Of a stretch of DNA of 64,000 nucleotides, positions 8,721-18,793 are shown piece by piece; the stretch's first letter is position 1; each line of letters begins with the position of its first letter. The notes beneath the pieces are model-generated. The model was given only the letters and a program-made list of their open reading frames with translations. It was not told the origin of the DNA and searched no databases. A program made the position numbers and the translations under genes. This DNA is from an uncultured Ruminococcus sp. GTDB taxonomy: Bacteria; Bacillota; Clostridia; Oscillospirales; Ruminococcaceae. The stretch spans positions 1 through 64,000 of the forward strand of contig CANRDT010000004.1 in NCBI GenBank assembly GCA_947629455.1, in the 5' to 3' direction.

Positions 8721-10307
8721 ATGTCAAAAAAGAAACCTGTAGTACTGGTCGTAATGGACGGCGTGGGATTCTCGGTAACGGGACTGGGCGACGCGGTCAC
8801 AGAGGCTAATACTCCGACTCTGGATATGCTCCTCAAAAGCTATCCGCATACCTCTCTCAAAGCTCACGGCGATGCGGTAGGACTTCCGACCGACGACGAT
8901 ATGGGCAATTCGGAAGTAGGTCACAACGCTCTCGGCTGCGGTCAGATCTACTCTCAGGGCGCAAAGCTTGTCAACGAATCTATCGAAAGCGGAAAGATGT
9001 TCTCCTCAGAAACGTGGAAAAACCTTACCGCCAACTGTATCACGAACAAGTCCGTTATGCACTTTATCGGTCTGCTCTCGGACGGAAATGTACATTCAAA
9101 CATTTCCCACCTGAAAATAATGATAAAGAGAGCCAAGGAAGAGGGCGTTTCAAAGGTAAGATGTCATATCCTGCTGGACGGCAGAGATGTTCCCGCGACT
9201 TCGGGTATGACTTACATTCAGGAGCTTGAGGACTGCCTTGCCTCTCTCAACGACGAAAGCTTTGACGGCAGGATAGCCTCGGGCGGCGGCAGAATGAAAG
9301 TCACCATGGACAGATACCAGGCTGACTGGAATATGGTAAAGCTCGGCTGGGATACTCACGTCCGCGGCGAGGGCAGACAGTTCGCATCGGCGGCTGACGC
9401 CTATAACACCCTTCGTGAGGAAACGGGCGCGATAGATCAGGATCTTCCTCCCTTTGTCATTGCCGAAAACGGCGAACCCGTCGGAAAGATCAAGGACAAC
9501 GACAGCGTTATACTTTTCAATTTCCGCGGCGACAGAGCGATCGAGCTTTCCATGGCGTTCGATGTGGAGGGCTTTGACTGCTTTGACAAGAGCGGCTGCG
9601 AGCCGAAAGTACTCTATGCAGGAATGTTACAGTATGACGGCGATCTCGATCTGCCGAAAAAATATCTGGTATCTCCTCCCGAGATCACCAATACCCTTTC
9701 GGAAGTTCTGGTAAAGAACGGCCTCAGTTCCTACGCCGTTTCAGAAACGCAGAAGTACGGTCACGTTACATATTTCTGGAACGGAAACAAGTCCGAGAAA
9801 TTCTCGGAGGAGCTTGAAACATGGAAAGAGATACCCTCCGACAAGGTATCCTTTGACGAAAGACCGTGGATGAAAGCGGCGGAGATAACCGACGATCTTA
9901 TCGCGGCGATCGAATCGGGAAAATATGATTTCCTGCGCTGCAACTTCCCGAACGGCGATATGGTAGGTCACACCGGAAATATGGACGCTACTATCATCGG
10001 CGTGGAGGCTGTAGATCTGGGACTTGCAAGGCTCATCAAAGTCTGCGAGAAGTGCAACTGCACGCTGCTCATCACGGCGGATCACGGCAATGCCGACGAA
10101 ATGCTTGAAAAGAACAAAAAGGGCGCTATCCAGGTGAGAACGGCACATTCGCTCAACCGCGTACCGTTCATTATCTGGGACAAGGAGGAGCGTCACGAAA
10201 TAATCGACGCGGACAGCAAGAAATACGGTCTTGCAAACGTTGCTCCTACAGTCGCAAAGCTGCTCGGCATTGAGGCTCCCGATTGCTGGGAAGACCCGAT
10301 GATCTGA
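8721..10307 (+). CDS. gpmI: Cofactor-independent phosphoglycerate mutase
   Basis: This Mn-dependent mutase of the alkaline phosphatase superfamily converts 3- to 2-phosphoglycerate. The 528-aa protein has VVMDGVGF at the N-terminus (metal-binding Asp), the phosphoserine segment MGNSEVGHNALG, HILLDGRDVPATSG, the arginine-rich FNFRGDRAIE, and the C-terminal metal motifs GDMVGHTGN and ITADHGNADEM. It is slightly longer than the usual 510 aa. It is the last gene of the pgk series and is followed by a bidirectional terminator. Confidence 0.97.
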   Translation: MSKKKPVVLVVMDGVGFSVTGLGDAVTEANTPTLDMLLKSYPHTSLKAHGDAVGLPTDDDMGNSEVGHNALGCGQIYSQGAKLVNESIESGKMFSSETWKNLTANCITNKSVMHFIGLLSDGNVHSNISHLKIMIKRAKEEGVSKVRCHILLDGRDVPATSGMTYIQELEDCLASLNDESFDGRIASGGGRMKVTMDRYQADWNMVKLGWDTHVRGEGRQFASAADAYNTLREETGAIDQDLPPFVIAENGEPVGKIKDNDSVILFNFRGDRAIELSMAFDVEGFDCFDKSGCEPKVLYAGMLQYDGDLDLPKKYLVSPPEITNTLSEVLVKNGLSSYAVSETQKYGHVTYFWNGNKSEKFSEELETWKEIPSDKVSFDERPWMKAAEITDDLIAAIESGKYDFLRCNFPNGDMVGHTGNMDATIIGVEAVDLGLARLIKVCEKCNCTLLITADHGNADEMLEKNKKGAIQVRTAHSLNRVPFIIWDKEERHEIIDADSKKYGLANVAPTVAKLLGIEAPDCWEDPMI

Positions 10308-10340
10308 AAATAACAGCAGCAAAATAAATCTACTCAGCAA

Positions 10341-10375
10341 AAAGCCGTACCGGATTTTTCCGATACGGCTTTGAT
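10341..10375. terminator. Bidirectional terminator between gpmI and glgP
   Basis: The stem AAAGCCGTACCGG / CCGATACGGCTTT closes over a short T-rich loop, with A residues upstream and T residues downstream. It can end transcripts from both convergent genes. Confidence 0.8.
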
Positions 10376-10392
10376 ATTTATTGATCGTCAGA

Positions 10393-12813
10393 TCACTTTG
10401 TAAGTCCCCAGATGTTCTTTGCATATTCCTCAACGGCACGGTCAGCCGAGAAGATACCCGCATTTGCAATATTCTTAAGGGACATTCTCTGCCACTTCAG
10501 GCGATCTCTGTAGCACTCGGACGCATAGGACTGCGCCTGCTGATAGGATACGAAATCCGCAAGAGCCATATAAGGATCGGAGTTTTTGAGCGAATTTGCG
10601 ATCTCGACAAACTGCTCTCCGTTGATACCGCCGACAAGAGTGTCAACGGCAGCCCTTACCGTGTTGTTTGAATTGTAGATGTCGATTGGCTTGTAATTGG
10701 GCTTGGCAGCGTTTACCTCGTCAACGTTCATACCGAAGATGATGATGTTGTCATCGCCTACCTGCTCGTGTATCTCGACATTTGCGCCGTCCATAGTACC
10801 GAGAGTTACCGCGCCGTTTATCATAAGCTTCATATTGCCCGTTCCGGACGCCTCCGTACCTGCAAGCGAGATCTGCTCGGAGATCTCAGCCGCCGGCATA
10901 AGTATCTCGGACAGCGTTACGCAATAATCCTCCAGGAAGATAACGCTCAGCTTTTCGTTGAGCTTCTTGTCCTTTCTCAGTTCCTGCGAAATGTTCCAGA
11001 TAAGCTTGATGATCTGCTTTGCCATATAATATCCGGGAGCCGCCTTAGCCGCAAAGATGTAGGTCTTGGGCGTTACGTCCGCATCGGGATTGGCTTTGAG
11101 ATAGTTATACTCCGCAATAATGTTCAGCGCGTTGAGCTGCTGACGCTTGTACTCGTGCAGTCTTTTTACCTGAACGTCAAATATCGAATTGGTGTTGAGC
11201 ACCACGCCGTACTGATTCTTTACATATTTTGCAAATGATTTTTTATTGTCCTGCTTGATCGCTGCAAGCTTTTCAAGAACGGTCTTGTCGTCGGCAAACT
11301 TATTGAAATCTTTAAGCTTTTCGGCGTTTCTGAGGAAACCGTCGCCGATCGTATCGCAAAGCAGCTTGGTAAGACCTTCATTCGACTGGTAGAGCCATCT
11401 TCTGTATGCGATACCGTTGGTAACGTTTGTGAATTTCTCGGGCGTGTACTCATACTCGTCCTTGAATGTTTCTTTCTTGATGATGTCGGAGTGTATCTTT
11501 GCAACACCGTTTATATGGTGGCAGGTGTGAACGCACAGCGTCGCCATCTTGACCTTGTTGTTCTCAACGATAGACATTCTGGATACCTTTTCCTGATCGC
11601 CGTACTTCTCCCACAGCTCGCGGCAGTATCTCTCGTTGATCTCGATGATTATCGAGAATATTCTCGGCGTTACGCTCTTGAGCAGATTGCAGTCCCACTT
11701 TTCCAGAGCCTCGGGCATTACGGTATGGTTGGTATACGCAAAGGTGCGCTGAGTGATATACCACGCTTTATCCCATGAATATCCGCAGTCGTCGAGCATT
11801 ACTCTCATAAGCTCGGGGATAGCAAGTGTGGGGTGAGTGTCGTTGATGTGGATAGCGACTTTCTCATGAAGATTATCCAAAGTGCCGTAAACGCTCATAT
11901 GCTGATTTACAATATCGCCGATAGAGGCGGCGCAGAGGAAATACTGCTGTCTTAAACGCAGCGATTTGCCCTCGGCGTGATTGTCGTTAGGATAAAGCAC
12001 CTTGGTGATAGCCTGCGACATAATATTCTGACCGAGCGCGCCCGAATAGTTGCCCTTGTTGAACATAGACATATCAAACGAAGGCACTTCCGCTTTCCAG
12101 AGCCTGAGCTTGGAAACCGCGTCGCTGTCATAGCCTGATACGAACATATCATACGGAACGGCAAGCACAAGAGAATAATTTTCGTGAGTTACACAGTGAT
12201 ACTGATTGTCCCAGTATTCTTTCAGTTCGCCGTCAAAGTGGACTTCGATAGCCTTGCTCGGAACGGGGACGAGCCATGCGGAACCGCCGGGCAGCCAGTT
12301 GTCGGGCAGCTCGGTCTGCCAGCCCTCGTCAAGCTTTTGCTTGAATATGCCGTACTCGTAGCAGATCGAATAACCCGTAGCGTGATAACCGTCGGCAGCC
12401 AGCGCGTCGAGATAGCAGGCGGCAAGTCTGCCAAGACCGCCGTTGCCGAGACCTGCGTCAGGCTCACATTCATAGATACCGTTTATGGAAATACCAAATT
12501 CATCAAGCATTTCCGTGGTCTGCTTTATCATCTCAAGATTGTAAAGACTTGTCTTGAGAGCGCGTCCCATAAGAAATTCCATTGAAAGATAATATACCTT
12601 CTTGTTTCCGGCGGAATGAGTCTTTACGGTAAAATGACGTCTTTTCGCTTTAAGCAGCCTTACCACTATTCTTGTCAGAGCCTCGTACACCTGCTGATCC
12701 GACGCCTCTTCGGGAGTGGTCTGGAAATCGTTGTGCAAAAGATCCAGAAACTGAGTTTTCAGCTCCTCTTTGGAAATAGTCTTGTAAACTGCCGGTTTGC
12801 TTTCTTTAGCCAT
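10393..12813 (-). CDS. glgP: Glycogen/maltodextrin phosphorylase
   Basis: This PLP enzyme releases glucose 1-phosphate from alpha-1,4-glucans. The start at 12813 (MAKESKP) is preferred because AGGAGG sits eight bases before it; the in-frame ATG at 12819 is only two bases away from that site. The 806-aa protein shows YLSMEFLMGRAL, GLGNGGLGRLAACYLDA, VAIHINDTHPTLAIPELMR, VTNGIAYRRW, VKRLHEYKRQ and the PLP-lysine region EASGTGNMKLMINGA. It feeds the glycolytic genes next to it from storage polymer. Confidence 0.97.
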   Translation of the reverse strand: MAKESKPAVYKTISKEELKTQFLDLLHNDFQTTPEEASDQQVYEALTRIVVRLLKAKRRHFTVKTHSAGNKKVYYLSMEFLMGRALKTSLYNLEMIKQTTEMLDEFGISINGIYECEPDAGLGNGGLGRLAACYLDALAADGYHATGYSICYEYGIFKQKLDEGWQTELPDNWLPGGSAWLVPVPSKAIEVHFDGELKEYWDNQYHCVTHENYSLVLAVPYDMFVSGYDSDAVSKLRLWKAEVPSFDMSMFNKGNYSGALGQNIMSQAITKVLYPNDNHAEGKSLRLRQQYFLCAASIGDIVNQHMSVYGTLDNLHEKVAIHINDTHPTLAIPELMRVMLDDCGYSWDKAWYITQRTFAYTNHTVMPEALEKWDCNLLKSVTPRIFSIIIEINERYCRELWEKYGDQEKVSRMSIVENNKVKMATLCVHTCHHINGVAKIHSDIIKKETFKDEYEYTPEKFTNVTNGIAYRRWLYQSNEGLTKLLCDTIGDGFLRNAEKLKDFNKFADDKTVLEKLAAIKQDNKKSFAKYVKNQYGVVLNTNSIFDVQVKRLHEYKRQQLNALNIIAEYNYLKANPDADVTPKTYIFAAKAAPGYYMAKQIIKLIWNISQELRKDKKLNEKLSVIFLEDYCVTLSEILMPAAEISEQISLAGTEASGTGNMKLMINGAVTLGTMDGANVEIHEQVGDDNIIIFGMNVDEVNAAKPNYKPIDIYNSNNTVRAAVDTLVGGINGEQFVEIANSLKNSDPYMALADFVSYQQAQSYASECYRDRLKWQRMSLKNIANAGIFSADRAVEEYAKNIWGLTK

Positions 12814-12860
12814 TATCATATCCTCCTTAAAATTACGTCCTTGACACCATTATAATATTA

Positions 12861-12889
12861 ATTATATGGTTATTATGCTCAAAAGTCAA
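12861..12889 (-). promoter_or_regulatory. Promoter of glgP
   Basis: TTGACT and TATAAT on the minus strand are 17 bases apart, in the gap before the glgP start. Confidence 0.75.
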
Positions 12890-13008
12890 GTAGATAAATT
12901 GTTAAAAATGCTTAATTCGGTGTTTTCACTACTGACCGCCCGACCTGCGCGCGCAAATTTCACACATTTTACAATGCGGACGATCCTGCCGAAAAAAGCT
13001 GTTAAAAA

Positions 13009-14421
13009 CTACTGAACAGATTCGTAATAATCGTTCTGACGTTCGTAAATTACCTCGGGAGTATATCTGCGCAGCGCTTTTTCGTTATTCACAAAGTTGA
13101 TCGCCGCTACCCACTGATCTATGCTCTCCTGGAATTCATCGCCTTTCATATAATTGAGGACGGAATCCTTGTTATCGTCAACATAGTCCTCTCTCTCGGA
13201 AACGTCGCCCTTTATGAAAATATAATAGGCGTTGTCGTTCTCCAGACCGAACGCTATGCCGTTTTCTTTCTTGCTTACCTCGGTGAGCAGCTTGCCGTAA
13301 TCGCCCTCGAGCGACTCCTCGTCCATATCGCCGTAATTCACCATAGACTCATTGACGTAAGGGTCTTCCTCTTCGGTATCCTCTGCCGTTTCGTCCTCTG
13401 CGGCAGGATCGTCCGACTCGCTCTCTGCCAAGCTTTCATCTTCGGCTGCGCTTTCTTCTTCGGAGGATACATCGCTCTCTGTGCTGTCAGCTGCGGAAGA
13501 GGTATCGTCAACCGAGGAAGTATCAGTATCGCTTTGTGCGCTTTCATCGGTACTGTCCGCACTGTCTGTACTGTCTATGCTCTCTGTACTATCTGTACTT
13601 TCGGTGCTGTCTGAACTGTCGGTACTGTCTGAACTATCTGTACTTTCCGTGCTGTCCGTACTTTCATCGCTGCTCGTATCGTCCGAAGTATCTTCCGACT
13701 CTTCCGCCTGCTGTGCAGCCTTGTAGTCGTCATACTCGGCGATAAGCTCGTCAAAATCCTCAAAGCTCATACCCTCAGCCTTTTCGAGATATTCATCTCT
13801 GAGCGCGAGAGCCTCTTTATTTTCCGATTCCTTTTGCGCATCGTCAGCCGCAGTCGATTTGGAGAAGGTGATGACTTTATATCTGAGATAATTCTCCTCG
13901 ACATACTTCTGCATTTCCTCCGCCGTCACCTCATCGGTGCCGCCCTCGCCGTAAAAATATTCAAAAATGGCTGAGCGCATCGCGGAGCAGCGGTAGACCT
14001 CTTTCAGCGACTCCTTGCCGATACCGATCTTTTCATACAGATCGGACGAGCTGTCCCATTCGCTGTTCACGGTTTCGTTGATCTCCTTGATCTCATCGTC
14101 GGAAAGAGTAAGACCAAGCTCTTCAAATTTCGCAGTTATCGCGGCATATTCCTTTGTACTTGTCATAGCCTGATCTTTCAGATACTGCGAAAAAGGCTTA
14201 TCCTCCACGGTCTGATCGAAGAAATTCTCGGTCACGCCGTTTGTGTAGTACATCATCTGTATCTGATAACTCATTTCGCTGTACAGATAATCAATATACA
14301 CGCCTGCGCGGATATCTTTATCGTTTGCGGTCATAGCGGAACTCATATCCGAGCAGCCGGCAGCCGTACAGGCTATAGCGGCAGCCGCAATGACGCACAT
14401 AGCTTTCCTGAGTTTTCCCAT
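13009..14421 (-). CDS. Lipoprotein with SurA/PrsA-like N-terminus and Ser/Asp/Thr/Glu low-complexity insert
   Basis: The start at 14421 (MGKLRKAM) is chosen because the in-frame ATG at 14433 abuts its AAAGGA. The signal peptide ends in lipobox TAAGC. Residues of about 30-190 are helical and resemble the N-terminal chaperone part of SurA/PrsA foldases (FEELGLTLSDDEIKEI). A long run of STDSTES/TDSSDS-type repeats follows (DNA 13338-13700), then an acidic stretch. The C-terminal 110 residues (SLEGDYGKLLTEVSKKENG, GLENDNAYYIF) look like the ends of a parvulin-type domain interrupted by the insert. A function in folding of exported proteins is an inference. Confidence 0.85.
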   Translation of the reverse strand: MGKLRKAMCVIAAAAIACTAAGCSDMSSAMTANDKDIRAGVYIDYLYSEMSYQIQMMYYTNGVTENFFDQTVEDKPFSQYLKDQAMTSTKEYAAITAKFEELGLTLSDDEIKEINETVNSEWDSSSDLYEKIGIGKESLKEVYRCSAMRSAIFEYFYGEGGTDEVTAEEMQKYVEENYLRYKVITFSKSTAADDAQKESENKEALALRDEYLEKAEGMSFEDFDELIAEYDDYKAAQQAEESEDTSDDTSSDESTDSTESTDSSDSTDSSDSTESTDSTESIDSTDSADSTDESAQSDTDTSSVDDTSSAADSTESDVSSEEESAAEDESLAESESDDPAAEDETAEDTEEEDPYVNESMVNYGDMDEESLEGDYGKLLTEVSKKENGIAFGLENDNAYYIFIKGDVSEREDYVDDNKDSVLNYMKGDEFQESIDQWVAAINFVNNEKALRRYTPEVIYERQNDYYESVQ

Positions 14422-14478
14422 AACTTCAAACATTCCTTTCTTTGACAGGTAATAATTTCACTATCCATTAACCTATTT

Positions 14479-14507
14479 ATTATATCACTATTGTGCGCTT
14501 TAGTCAA
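14479..14507 (-). promoter_or_regulatory. Promoter of the 13009 lipoprotein gene
   Basis: TTGACT and TATAAT on the minus strand with 17-base spacing. Confidence 0.75.
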
Positions 14508-14670
14508 GCGTTTTTATCGCAGATTCTGTAAAAATTCACACTCTCCGGGCAAATTATGGAATTTTTATATTTCCGCCGCGGAGAAAAATCAAGCGTCAGA
14601 TACAAAAACGATCGTAAAATATCCCAAACGTCCGATATTGCACAAAATATATATTTCTGCCGTTTACAAA

Positions 14671-14959
14671 CACGGAAATCAATTTTTAAATTTTAAGTAA
14701 GCATTTTAATATATTTTACTTGCCAATGCAAACTTTTGGGTTATTTTTCCTCCGCCGGCGGCGGAGGAAAAATAATTTAATGTTATATTCTCCGCCTGCG
14801 GCGGAGGTCCTCCCGGACGGGGCATTTCCGCCCGTCCACGGTACATATCGCTCCGTCTTTATAAATGGGGCGGATAAAGTTTTTTGACATTTTATCTCGC
14901 CTGACTGAGCAAAATATAATTATAAGAATAAAAACACTCCTATAAAATTGAATTCCGTG
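14671..14959. mobile_element. MITE-like element with perfect 10-bp target duplication
   Basis: The left end is CACGGAAATCAATTTTTAAA and the right end is the inverted AAAATTGAATTCCGTG. The direct repeat CGTTTACAAA flanks it at 14661-14670 and 14960-14969. Inside are the subfamily-A blocks GTAAGCATTTTAATATATTT and paired GGCGGAGG palindromes. The right interior differs from other copies. It contains no ORF of note. It lies between two divergent genes, about 20 bases upstream of the cellulase promoter. Confidence 0.9.
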
Positions 14960-14978
14960 CGTTTACAAAAATTTTTTC

Positions 14979-15007
14979 TTGACTTAACAGCAGATCCATA
15001 GTATAAT
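14979..15007 (+). promoter_or_regulatory. Promoter of the GH5 cellulase gene
   Basis: TTGACT and TATAAT with 17-base spacing, 19 bases beyond the end of the upstream mobile element. Confidence 0.8.
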
Positions 15008-15076
15008 TATATCTGTAATACAGTGAAGTAAACGGTGCTTTATCTACCGTATCAATTGGATAAAGGAGAATGTTTA

Positions 15077-17209
<2,133 letters not shown>

Positions 17210-17234
17210 TCCTTTAAATATTCCGTGAAAAAAA

Positions 17235-17280
17235 TTTCCTTTGTCGGCGTTTTGCAGTCGGCAAAGGAAGTTTTGGTTTT
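17235..17280 (+). terminator. Terminator after the cellulase gene
   Basis: TTCCTTTG pairs with CAAAGGAA across an 18-base loop and is followed by GTTTTGGTTTTGGG. Confidence 0.6.
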
Positions 17281-17299
17281 GGGTAGATGTTAGGGTAAG

Positions 17300-17600
17300 A
17301 ATATCTCCGCACTATGATTTCACGCTCCGCAGTTATTATGGAAGTGAAGTTGGCGTATTTAAAAGGTTTTGGCACCAGCCTGCGTCGTCGCGGACTTCGT
17401 ATCGTTCGCGGCGACTTTTCTTTATTCTTTTGTGAAAAGTCACCTCTCACTCGCTCCGTCGCTCCTCCTCTCCAAAACGGGTCACGCTTGCTCCGCCTGT
17501 TCGCTTGCAAGCGCGCTCACAACGGCTCTGCTGCGCTACCAACCCGTTTTGGTTATATCGGATTATTAAGGCTTGTTACCGTGCTAAAGTCACAATGAGC
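17300..17600. repeat. Palindrome-mosaic repeat, inverted copy
   Basis: Reading right to left, AAAACCTTTTAAATACGCC, AACTTCACTTCCATAATAAC and GCGTGAAATC match the conserved core seen at 51-110 and 20211-20265. Remaining parts are reduced palindromes. The motif GTCACAATGAGCATTT (17588) recurs inverted at 61184-61204. No gene is visible from 17210 to the first tRNA at 17786. Confidence 0.65.
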
Positions 17601-17785
17601 ATTTCTTACATCTTACCTCTATTTTCTTATTTCTAAATCCCTCCGCTTGCGGCGGAAGGAACAAACCGTTAAAATCGTTCGGTTAAAATTTATTTCGGCA
17701 AATACTCTAATAATCCGTGAGAAAAAATTCCGCACTTTATTCTGAGAAAAGAAAAGTCGCCGCAAATTATTAGTCCGCGACGACG

Positions 17786-17861
17786 TGGAGCGGATTACGA
17801 GGCTCGAACTCGCTACCTCCACCTTGGCAAGGTGGCGCTCTACCAGATGAGCTAAATCCGC
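17786..17861 (-). tRNA. tRNA-Gly (GCC)
   Basis: On the minus strand the 76-base cloverleaf starts GCGGATT, has the anticodon stem CCACC/GGTGG around TTGCCAA (anticodon GCC), the TTCGAGC T-loop, and ends with an encoded CCA. Confidence 0.95.
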
Positions 17862-17893
17862 AATGCAAGCCTGAAAGATCAAGCTTGATTTTT

Positions 17894-17969
17894 TGGTGCC
17901 TCCGGACGGAATCGAACCATCGACACGGGGATTTTCAGTCCCCTGCTCTACCTACTGAGCTACAGAGGC
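17894..17969 (-). tRNA. tRNA-Phe (GAA)
   Basis: Starts GCCTCTG. The anticodon stem GGGGA/TCCCC encloses CTGAAAA (anticodon GAA). The T-arm loop is TTCGATT and CCA is encoded. Confidence 0.95.
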
Positions 17970-18018
17970 ATACTATATCCCAACGAACGACGCTTGTCAG
18001 TACTCTCGAGATATAGCG

Positions 18019-18095
18019 TGGCGACCTGAATGGGGCTCGAACCCACGACCTCTAGCGTGACAGGCTAGCGTTCTAACCAACTGAACTACCAGGCC
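18019..18095 (-). tRNA. tRNA-Asp (GTC)
   Basis: Starts GGCCTGG. The stem CTAGC/GCTAG encloses CTGTCAC (anticodon GTC). CCA is encoded and the length is 77 bases. Confidence 0.95.
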
Positions 18096-18105
18096 AAGCC
18101 GCATA

Positions 18106-18140
18106 TAAAAGTGTTAAAGCAATTGAGCTTTAACACTTTT
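18106..18140. other. Perfect hairpin between tRNA-Val and tRNA-Asp
   Basis: AAAGTGTTAAAGC and GCTTTAACACTTT form a 13-bp stem around a six-base loop. On the minus strand, TTTTATATG follows the stem. It may be a weak terminator or a processing signal in the tRNA transcript. Confidence 0.6.
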
Positions 18141-18147
18141 GCGAATG

Positions 18148-18223
18148 TGGTGGGAACAATAGGGCTCGAACCTATGACCCTCTGCTTGTAGGGCAGACGC
18201 TCTCCCAGCTGAGCTATGCTCCC
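18148..18223 (-). tRNA. tRNA-Val (TAC)
   Basis: Starts GGGAGCA. The stem TCTGC/GCAGA encloses CCTACAA (anticodon TAC). CCA is encoded. This is the promoter-proximal tRNA of the leftward cluster. Confidence 0.95.
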
Positions 18224-18269
18224 ACATTACACTGCTGTGCTGCGCGATTTGCGTTTCACAACATAAATT

Positions 18270-18298
18270 ATTATACTCCATTTTCCGAGCAATGTCAA
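18270..18298 (-). promoter_or_regulatory. Promoter of the tRNA cluster
   Basis: A full-consensus TTGACA and TATAAT on the minus strand, separated by 17 bases. It lies 47 bases before tRNA-Val. Confidence 0.85.
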
Positions 18299-18378
18299 GG
18301 GCTTTTTTACATTTTTTTATCTTTTGGCGACTTGCATAATTTTTATCAATATTATTATCTTTGCAAAGTCAATATGTA

Positions 18379-18405
18379 CAAAGCCCCCGACCTTCAGGGA
18401 CTTTG
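18379..18405 (-). terminator. Possible terminator after spoVAE
   Basis: CAAAGTCCC pairs with GGGGGCTTTG on the minus strand. The T-run behind it is poor, so confidence is limited. Confidence 0.4.
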
Positions 18406-18414
18406 ATATTATGC

Positions 18415-18771
18415 TCACATCTTCTGAGAACTTCTTGAAAACAACGCCGCTATGAACCCGAAAACTATAGCCGCGCAGATACCGGCAGCGGCAGAAGTCA
18501 GTCCGCCGGTGAAAATTCCCAGAAAGCCGTTCTCGTCCACCGCGCTTTTCACACCGTCCGCCAGAAGATAGCCGAAACCCGTCAGCGGAACGGTAGCTCC
18601 GCCGCCTGCCTTTTCTATCAGCGGTTTGTATATATTAAGTCCGCCAAGCAAAACTCCTGCGACGACGTAGGAAACAAGTATTCTCGCCGGCGTAAGCTTG
18701 GTATAATCTATAAGGATCTGTCCGACCGCGCAGAACGCTCCTCCAACCAGAAATGCCCATAAATACTCCAT
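18415..18771 (-). CDS. spoVAE: Stage V sporulation protein AE (SpoVAE/AEB)
   Basis: This 118-aa inner spore membrane protein belongs to the SpoVA channel that moves dipicolinic acid and calcium into the forespore and out during germination. Motifs seen are WAFLVGGAFCAVGQ, LTPARILVSYVVAG, and the VPLTGFGYLLADGVKSAV loop. Three to four hydrophobic segments span the length. It sits 22 bases behind spoVAD. The spoVAC gene that normally precedes spoVAD in clostridia is not next to it. Confidence 0.93.
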   Translation of the reverse strand: MEYLWAFLVGGAFCAVGQILIDYTKLTPARILVSYVVAGVLLGGLNIYKPLIEKAGGGATVPLTGFGYLLADGVKSAVDENGFLGIFTGGLTSAAAGICAAIVFGFIAALFSRSSQKM

Positions 18772-18793
18772 TTGTTCTTCTCCTTTCCCGACA

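Noticed and set aside
13481-13726. Plus-strand ORF rich in Leu-Ser-Val repeats
   Set aside because: It is the mirror reading of the Ser/Asp/Thr repeat of the lipoprotein on the other strand and has no start signals.
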